From positions 103,713,703 through 103,739,160 of the forward strand of contig JBOZIK010000001.1 of assembly GCA_051453625.1 (NCBI GenBank): a DNA stretch of 25,458 nt. The letters are read 5' to 3'. The notes under the pieces were generated by a model. It did not search any database. It had not been told where the DNA came from and saw only the letters and a program-made list of their open reading frames with translations. Every line of letters starts with the position of its first letter. Position 1 is the stretch's first letter. A program made the translations under genes and the position numbers. This document shows, piece by piece, positions 20,184 through 25,458 of the stretch. The stretch comes from Welwitschia mirabilis. Lineage: Eukaryota > Gnetophyta > Gnetopsida > Welwitschiales.

Positions 20184-20188
20184 GTGGT
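20184..20188. repeat. Target-site duplication GTGGT of element A, right copy
   Basis: This is identical to 39-43 and directly follows the 3' LTR end. Confidence 0.8.
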
Positions 20189-21048
20189 ATCTGTTCATGA
20201 TGTACTAATAAAATCAAGGATATAAAGCATTGATTTTACATTCAATACTAACTTAACTACTAAAGTATTGAATTGCCTCTAAGAAGAAGTACATGATCTT
20301 ACCTTTAGTAGTTTTGACTATTTTTATTTCTTTAGACATGTCCATGCCTTATATGGTTAAGATATTATATGAAAGTTAGCCACATATTTTAGAGATAAGC
20401 ACCTCAAATCTCAATACCAAGTGTTACATTTTATTTTTAACTACATCCTTCTTCCTATTGATGGATACAACAATAAAGTGATAGTACATAGACTCAAATT
20501 TCCACATTAGTTATACAAATAGACATAGGTAGATATACCAATGATGATCTTTAAACTATTAGTGCATACCATGTAATACAAAAACATGACAATTTAATAT
20601 AAAGGATTTATCATGCTTATGTATAAAAATTTCAAGATTCCTCTTTTGTAGCACAATGTTATCATTATTTATGTTTCTTAGCATCTCAACTATTATATCT
20701 TGGTATAGATATATATTTTTAAGGCTATTCCTATTCTACAACATATTAGGAAGATAACACCTTCTATTCTTATATGCTCATACCAATATGCTACTAAATA
20801 TAAAGTTGGTACTAATCTTGTATTGGACATGTTTTAGTCCATGTCTACTTAGATAAATGAATAGGGTTAGAGCTAGTAACATCTTAATCATCTCTTTAAG
20901 AAAATAAGGTAAAACATGCATCAAAGTAGTTTATAGGTATACTACTCTTCTAAGATTAAATTTTTAGAGACTCGAGAGCTTACACCTCCTTCAAATTACA
21001 TAGGATCATAATTACAGGAAGAAGAGGATAAAAAAGAAAAAATAGTAG
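20189..21048. other. Unassigned AT-rich DNA between elements A and C
   Basis: No coding frame is recognisable. It has small inverted repeats (for example TAAAATCAA with TTGATTTTA near 20205-20240) and a possible old LTR at 20422-20984. It is the site into which element A inserted, the other side being 1-38. Confidence 0.5.
20422..20984 (-). repeat. Possible old LTR of a third family
   Basis: On the minus strand the segment would begin TGTAAGCTCTCG and end TGTAACA. Two bases later comes TGGTATTGAGAT (20408-20419), which resembles a decayed tRNA-Met-type primer site. A purine-rich AATTTGAAGGAGG lies just outside the other edge (20985-20998). Having both a primer site and a polypurine-like tract beside one LTR is unusual, no second copy is in the window, and no TSD is seen, so this is tentative. 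Confidence 0.25.
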
Positions 21049-22379
21049 TATTCATTTCATACAATAAATTAGATTTAATTGTGTTATGCTTAGTATCATT
21101 TTTTTCATAGGGATAACTAAGGTAGGCTTTTATAAGTTTCATTTATCTTTCTTCTTACAAGCCATAATTAATAAAAAGGCATATGAAAGAGTTAAAAGTA
21201 GTAGTTTTGAAATTCCAACTTTGAAAACGTAGCAAAGCAAGGAGGCTCTGATTGTTCATTAACTTATTTACTAGAAATTCTTTAGTCTAATAATATCCTA
21301 TGCTTTTTTTGTAACATACTTCAAAGTATCAAGTGTATTGGCTTAGTTGTTATGACATAATCTCATTCACCATATGAATATTAATGAGCTCAATTATCAC
21401 TTGATCCTTCATAGCCTTGTAATACAAATAGAAAGTAAGAACTCTAAATACTCAAAATCCATAAAATTACAAAGACTTAGATCAAGTAATTGAGAAATTT
21501 ATTCAAATAAAAATGAAACATGACAATTAAGTTATCACCTAAGTATTTAAAGTACAAAATGACTTGTAACTTAAAATAAAAAATAAAAGAACTTTTATGT
21601 ATTAAAGAAAAAAATATTATATCAAAAGAATAGGGACGCTAGTAGAACTCCTAAAGCTATCCTTGAAGGCGAGCTCACTCCTCAAAGAAGTGCTTAGAAT
21701 TCCCTTATAAATTGATGCTCAAAAATTTCAACCTTTTTCCAAAAATAAAGGATATTATAATAGAGGGCTCAAGGCCCTTTTATAAGCAAAGATGAAGGTG
21801 AGATGTGGTTATAAACCTTTAGCTTATAGAATTAGATGAGTAGTTACAAACTAATGGAATTAGATAGGGAATTCATCATTTTTTTCATTAGGTAAAGACC
21901 ATTATGATAAGGGTAACACTTGGCTTTCAGATGTTACTATATCATTATCATATGTCTCCACTATCATCTTACTCAGTAATACAACATGTTGCTACTGCAT
22001 GTTATCATCATCATCACCATGCGTAATCAAAGTTGTAAGTTATTTTTAAGATAACATATGATCAAATTCATCACTACATTTGATCCAACTTTTTATGACA
22101 AGTTAAAAATATGAGAATTAAGGTGTTTTATATAGAAGAACTAGTAGCACTAGGTGACTTCAATAGAAGCACTATCATTTTTAGCTAGATGTTCATCATT
22201 TTTTACAATGTTTCTAAGAATCCAATAATTATTTGAAAATATCACAAAAAAATAATAAGTCCATAATTATTATCAAAATTAGTAGAATAAATGTTTTTAT
22301 GATAAAATTAATTATATCAATATCTTATATTAAGATAAATTAGTCTATTAACTTAATCACCAATTTTTACATGTTAACA
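21049..22379 (-). repeat. 3' LTR of element C (family A)
   Basis: On the minus strand it starts TGTTAACATG (22379 inward) and ends near ATGAATA (21049). It is 1331 bp and aligns with 44-1347 and 18831-20183, although more diverged in its second half. Its interior side carries the conserved TTAGGAGG tract. Confidence 0.8.
21777..21784 (-). promoter_or_regulatory. TATA box of LTR C
   Basis: The minus strand reads TATAAAAG about 595 bp from the LTR start, the same octamer as in both LTRs of element A. Confidence 0.6.
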
Positions 22380-22391
22380 TGCCTCCTAACT
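22380..22391 (-). promoter_or_regulatory. Polypurine tract of element C
   Basis: The minus strand reads AGTTAGGAGGCA immediately before TGTTAACATG. It shares the TTAGGAGG core with element A. Confidence 0.6.
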
Positions 22392-23480
22392 AGAACTTTA
22401 CTAGACTCTTAGTAAAAATTTGATAACAAAATATTTAATCATGGAAAAATTATCTAAGTCAAAGCACTCAATTATAAAAATGATAAAATTTTATGATAAT
22501 TATATATAATTAAGGCATTGAAATTCAGTGAGGAATGATATGAAACTTGGATGCCATACCCCCTAACTAGAATTGAATTTTTTCCTTAAAATTATATGAT
22601 GAAAATTATTAAAATTATTTTGAGAACATAACCTTAAAAAGATTTTGATGAGTGATTTTATTAAAAATCATACAAAGTAATGTAGTTAATATATGAGAAG
22701 GGAAACACTAACTAATGAAAAAAAGGGTTATTTATTTATTACTAAGAAAAAAAAAATCCATAAAAAGGGTTTGTGCCCTAAAAGGTTATTGCTCATGAAA
22801 TAGGAATGAAGTGAAATGAATGATGAAAATCAAAAATGAAAATGTGTCAATGGACTAAACCATAAAACTAATGAATAAATAAGCAAACCAACCTAAGTTA
22901 ATAACCCTTATTATATTTTTGTAATTTTTAGTGGATCTCAATATCGACTAAGAATAATCTTAATCAAGTNNNNNNNNNNNNNNNNNNNNNNNNNNNNNNN
23001 NNNNNNNNNNNNNNNNNNNNNNNNNNNNNNNNNNNNNNNNNNNNNNNNNNNNNNNNNNNNNNNNNNNNNCACTAACTAATGAAAAAAGGGGTTATTTATT
23101 AATTGCTAAGAAAAAATCCATAAAAAGGGTTTGTGCCCTAGAAGATTATTTCTCATGAAATAGGGATGAAGTAAAATGAATGATGAAAATCGAAAATGAA
23201 AATGTGTCAATGGACTAAACCATAAAACCAATGAATAAATAAGCAAACCAACCTAAGTTAATAACCCCTATTATATTTTTGTAATTTTTAGTGGATCTTG
23301 ATATTGACTAAGAATAATCTTAATCAAGTATCTTACAAGAATTTTAAGAAATCACCACAAATCTTAAGTATGTAAGTCAAAAGACAATAGATGATAGAAC
23401 ACTTCAAATTCATGCCTTTTTCTTTCCTTTGTTTTACATTTGTACTAGTATATATGTTCTTAGTTTAATCTTTTGAATCA
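22392..23480 (-). other. 3' interior of element C, no gene seen; contains a gap-flanking duplicate
   Basis: The reverse complement aligns with about 17400-18094 of element A, including the stretch near CTTATTATATTTTTGTAA and the sequence before the polypurine tract. Positions 22706-22969 and 23070-23330 are duplicates either side of the 100-N gap 22970-23069. No coding frame is recognisable. Confidence 0.65.
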
Positions 23481-24056
23481 TGTTTTGATGCTAATTTATA
23501 GAATTTTAATGGAGCATTTTAAGTACTTTTGTAGGCCAGTTATACAAGTGTAGATGCAGTTCTAATAATTATAGATAATCAATGGGATGATCAATGAAAC
23601 ATGAAATTCTTGACATACTTAGAGTCATCTGAGGAATATCTTAATACTTTGTTCTTGAAGAAAAGGTCAATAATGCAGAAGACTAATGTTTATTAAGCTA
23701 AAAAGATAAATAGACCTATCGTCCCCTCTATTGTCCCCATGATAGTTAAGATGATATTACTACTAATATGGACTGAAGCTACAGAGTTAACTATGGGGCT
23801 TGAAGATGTGACTCACTTCTTCTTGTAGAGTATTGTCCCCAGTGTCATCTTCATGGTACATAGGATGACAACTATTTTATATGAATGGAAGGAATTATCT
23901 TTATAATGGGATCATGCAGCTCATGTGGGTTGCTAGGGTTTCTTCTCTAACTTTTAGAGTTTTACTTATAGAACTTCAAAGTAAAACTATGAATACCCCC
24001 CTTCGCCTTCACTTTTATTTCCATATTTTGTACTAGATATTCTTGTTATAGAAGAT
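23481..24056 (+). repeat. Partial B-family LTR (duplicate of the start of D)
   Basis: It starts TGTTTTGATGC after AATCA (23476-23480) and runs to the 100-N gap. It matches the first 576 bp of D. The TATA position reads TATGAATA (23988-23995) instead of the TATAAATA of D. Confidence 0.72.
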
Positions 24057-24417
24057 NNNNNNNNNNNNNNNNNNNNNNNNNNNNNNNNNNNNNNNNNNNN
24101 NNNNNNNNNNNNNNNNNNNNNNNNNNNNNNNNNNNNNNNNNNNNNNNNNNNNNNNNAAACCATAAAACTAATGAATAAATAAGCAAACCATCCTAAGTTA
24201 ATAACCCTTATTATATTTTGGTAATTTTTAGTGGATCTCAATATCGACTAAGAATAATCTTAATCAAGTATCTTATAAGAATTTTAAGATATCACTACAA
24301 ATCTTAAGTATGAAAGTTAAAAGACGGATCATAGAATGCCTCAAATTCATGCCTTTTTATTTCCTTTGTTTTATATTTGTACTAGTATATATGTTCTTAG
24401 TTTAAGCTTTTGAATCA

Positions 24418-25458
24418 TGTTGTGATGCTAATTTATAGGATTTTAATGGAGTATTTTAAGTACTTTTATAGGACATTTATACAAGTGTAGATGTAGTTCT
24501 GATAATTATAGACAATCAGTGGGATGATCAATGAAACATGCAATTCTTGGCACATTTGAAGTCATCTGAGGAATATCTTGATACTTTTTTCTTGAAGGAA
24601 AGGTCAATAATGCATAAGACTAATGTCTATTAAGCTAAAAAGATAAATAGACCTATCGTCCCCTCTATTGTCTGCACGATAGTCAAGATGATAGTACTGC
24701 TAATATGGACTGAAGCTATGGAGTTAACTATGGGGCTTGACGATGTGACTCACTTCTTCTAGTAGAGTATTACCCCCAGTGTCATCCCCATGATACATAG
24801 AATGACAACTATTTTATATGAATGGAAGTAAATTATCTTTATAATGGGATCCTGCAGCTCATGTGGGTTGCTAGGGTTTCTTCTCTAACTTCTAGATTTT
24901 TACTTCTAGAACTTCAATATAAAACTATAAATATCCCTCTTCGCCTTTACTTTTATTTCCATTTTTTGTACCAGATATTCTTATGATAGAAGATTAAAGG
25001 AGAAGATATTCATCCATTAGCTATAGAGAGAAGATTTCCTTAGTGTTAGGCTGAGTATCCTCCATTGAAGTGCTACTACTTTATTTGTAAGTGGATGTTA
25101 AATTAATAATTAATTTAAAAACTCTTTTCATTTCTATTGTGTAAAACTCCCTTATGGTTTAAGTATATTATGATGTGGTGATAGCTTCATAGTTTATCTA
25201 GACCATAAGGGTAATCTTTATTAAGGTTAACATTATTAGTTTAGATCTTGTATTTTATTTCATTTCATTCCATTCCATATTTGCATTTATTTACATTTAT
25301 TTTGGTATTATCTTATAGATTAAATTGGTTAGTGACAAGTGATAGCTCTTACTAATTGGTCTAAGTTATAAGGTTTAATTCTTGTGACAAAAGAATCAAA
25401 ATTCAAATAGACTCATTACACTTGAATTTCGTCCAATTACATTTCATCATCATTAATC
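24418..25458 (+). repeat. D: B-family LTR inserted antisense in element C, cut by the window end
   Basis: It starts TGTTGTGATGC after AATCA (24413-24417) and aligns with the reverse complement of both element B LTRs (for example GTGCTACTACTTTAT and CTTATGGTTTA). At 1041 bp it lacks roughly the last 180 bp of the 1224-bp family LTR. What precedes it is A-family interior and not a B polypurine tract, so it is either the 5' LTR of a B-type element extending right or a solo LTR. Confidence 0.78.
24926..24933 (+). promoter_or_regulatory. TATA box of LTR D
   Basis: TATAAATA lies 508 bp from the LTR start, with CCCTCTTCGCC downstream. It aligns with the TATA-like positions of both element B LTRs. 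Confidence 0.6.

Larger units (their letters stand above)
23217..24994. repeat. About 840-bp duplicate pair around the 100-N gap at 24057-24156
   Basis: Positions 23217-24056 and 24157-24994 align from AAACCATAAAAC to AGAAGAT with several per cent difference. Each copy contains the same junction, in which element C interior ends in GAATCA and the B-family LTR begins TGTT. The duplication therefore postdates the insertion or is an assembly effect. Confidence 0.75.
21049..25458 (-). mobile_element. Element C: second A-family retrotransposon, partial, interrupted by D
   Basis: The reverse complement aligns with the element A 3' interior and LTR. Its left end is the end of a 3' LTR, with AGTAG (21044-21048) as the candidate target duplication. 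The element continues beyond the window, so its 5' half, and whether it carries pol, cannot be seen. A B-family LTR breaks it at 23480/24417. Confidence 0.8.

Noticed and set aside
20186-20197. TGGTATCTGTTC as a tRNA-Met primer-binding site right after the element A 3' LTR
   Set aside because: It overlaps the GTGGT target duplication and follows a 3' LTR, where no primer site belongs. The true site of element A is at 1353-1370 and is tRNA-Asp type.
23987-24241. 84-codon minus-strand ORF
   Set aside because: It spans a 100-N gap and joins LTR D to element C interior, so it has no biological continuity.
1-25458. Bacterial operons, CRISPR arrays, tRNA or rRNA genes, or host plant genes
   Set aside because: None of the expected signals (spaced direct repeats, cloverleaf motifs, long intact frames, exon-like conserved domains other than retrotransposon ones) is visible on either strand.

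Overview
The window reads as nuclear DNA from a seed plant with a large, repeat-rich genome. It is about 70% A+T by eye and CpG is very scarce. The only recognisable protein remnants are from plant Ty3/gypsy LTR retrotransposons of the Athila/Tat (OTA) type. I see no intact host gene, rRNA, tRNA, CRISPR array or bacterial feature. The species cannot be named from this sequence. It is a draft assembly: N runs lie at 2361-2477, 3283-3788, 4036-4135, 6624-6723, 7495-7514, 7763-7862, 8379-8478, 9381-9391, 9640-9739, 10247-10346, 11024-11473, 11728-11827, 12852-12951, 16358-16656, 18426-18525, 22970-23069 and 24057-24156.

Layout. Nearly everything is explained by two LTR-retrotransposon families nested in each other. 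Element A (44-20183, plus strand) is flanked by the 5-bp target duplication GTGGT (39-43 and 20184-20188). It has a 5' LTR (44-1347), a decayed tRNA-Asp primer site, a broken gag (2559-3147, resuming at 14580), a broken protease (15424-16174), no visible reverse transcriptase or integrase, a polypurine tract and a 3' LTR (18831-20183). Element B (3148-14574, minus strand) inserted inside A's gag and is flanked by ACCTT (3143-3147 and 14575-14579). B has its own LTRs (13351-14574 and 3148-5190) and tRNA-Asp primer site. Its interior shows no gag or pol, only decayed Asn/Glu/Lys-rich coding traces, the longest clean one being 11930-12208.

Right of A, 20189-21048 is unassigned AT-rich DNA that may contain one more old LTR. 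From 21049 a second A-family element (C, minus strand) begins with its 3' LTR (21049-22379) and 3' interior. It is interrupted by a B-family LTR (D, plus strand, 24418 to the window end), which also appears as a partial copy at 23481-24056. In both nests the B-family element sits antisense inside an A-family element.

How the parts relate. Neither A nor B looks able to transpose on its own: A lacks RT and integrase, and B lacks recognisable gag and pol. The LTR TATA boxes lie at constant distances from the LTR starts (about 600-615 bp in family A, about 495-510 bp in family B). Many apparent tandem duplications (25 to about 850 bp) lie exactly on the two sides of N gaps. They are best read as unmerged contig ends or alleles, not as biological tandem repeats.
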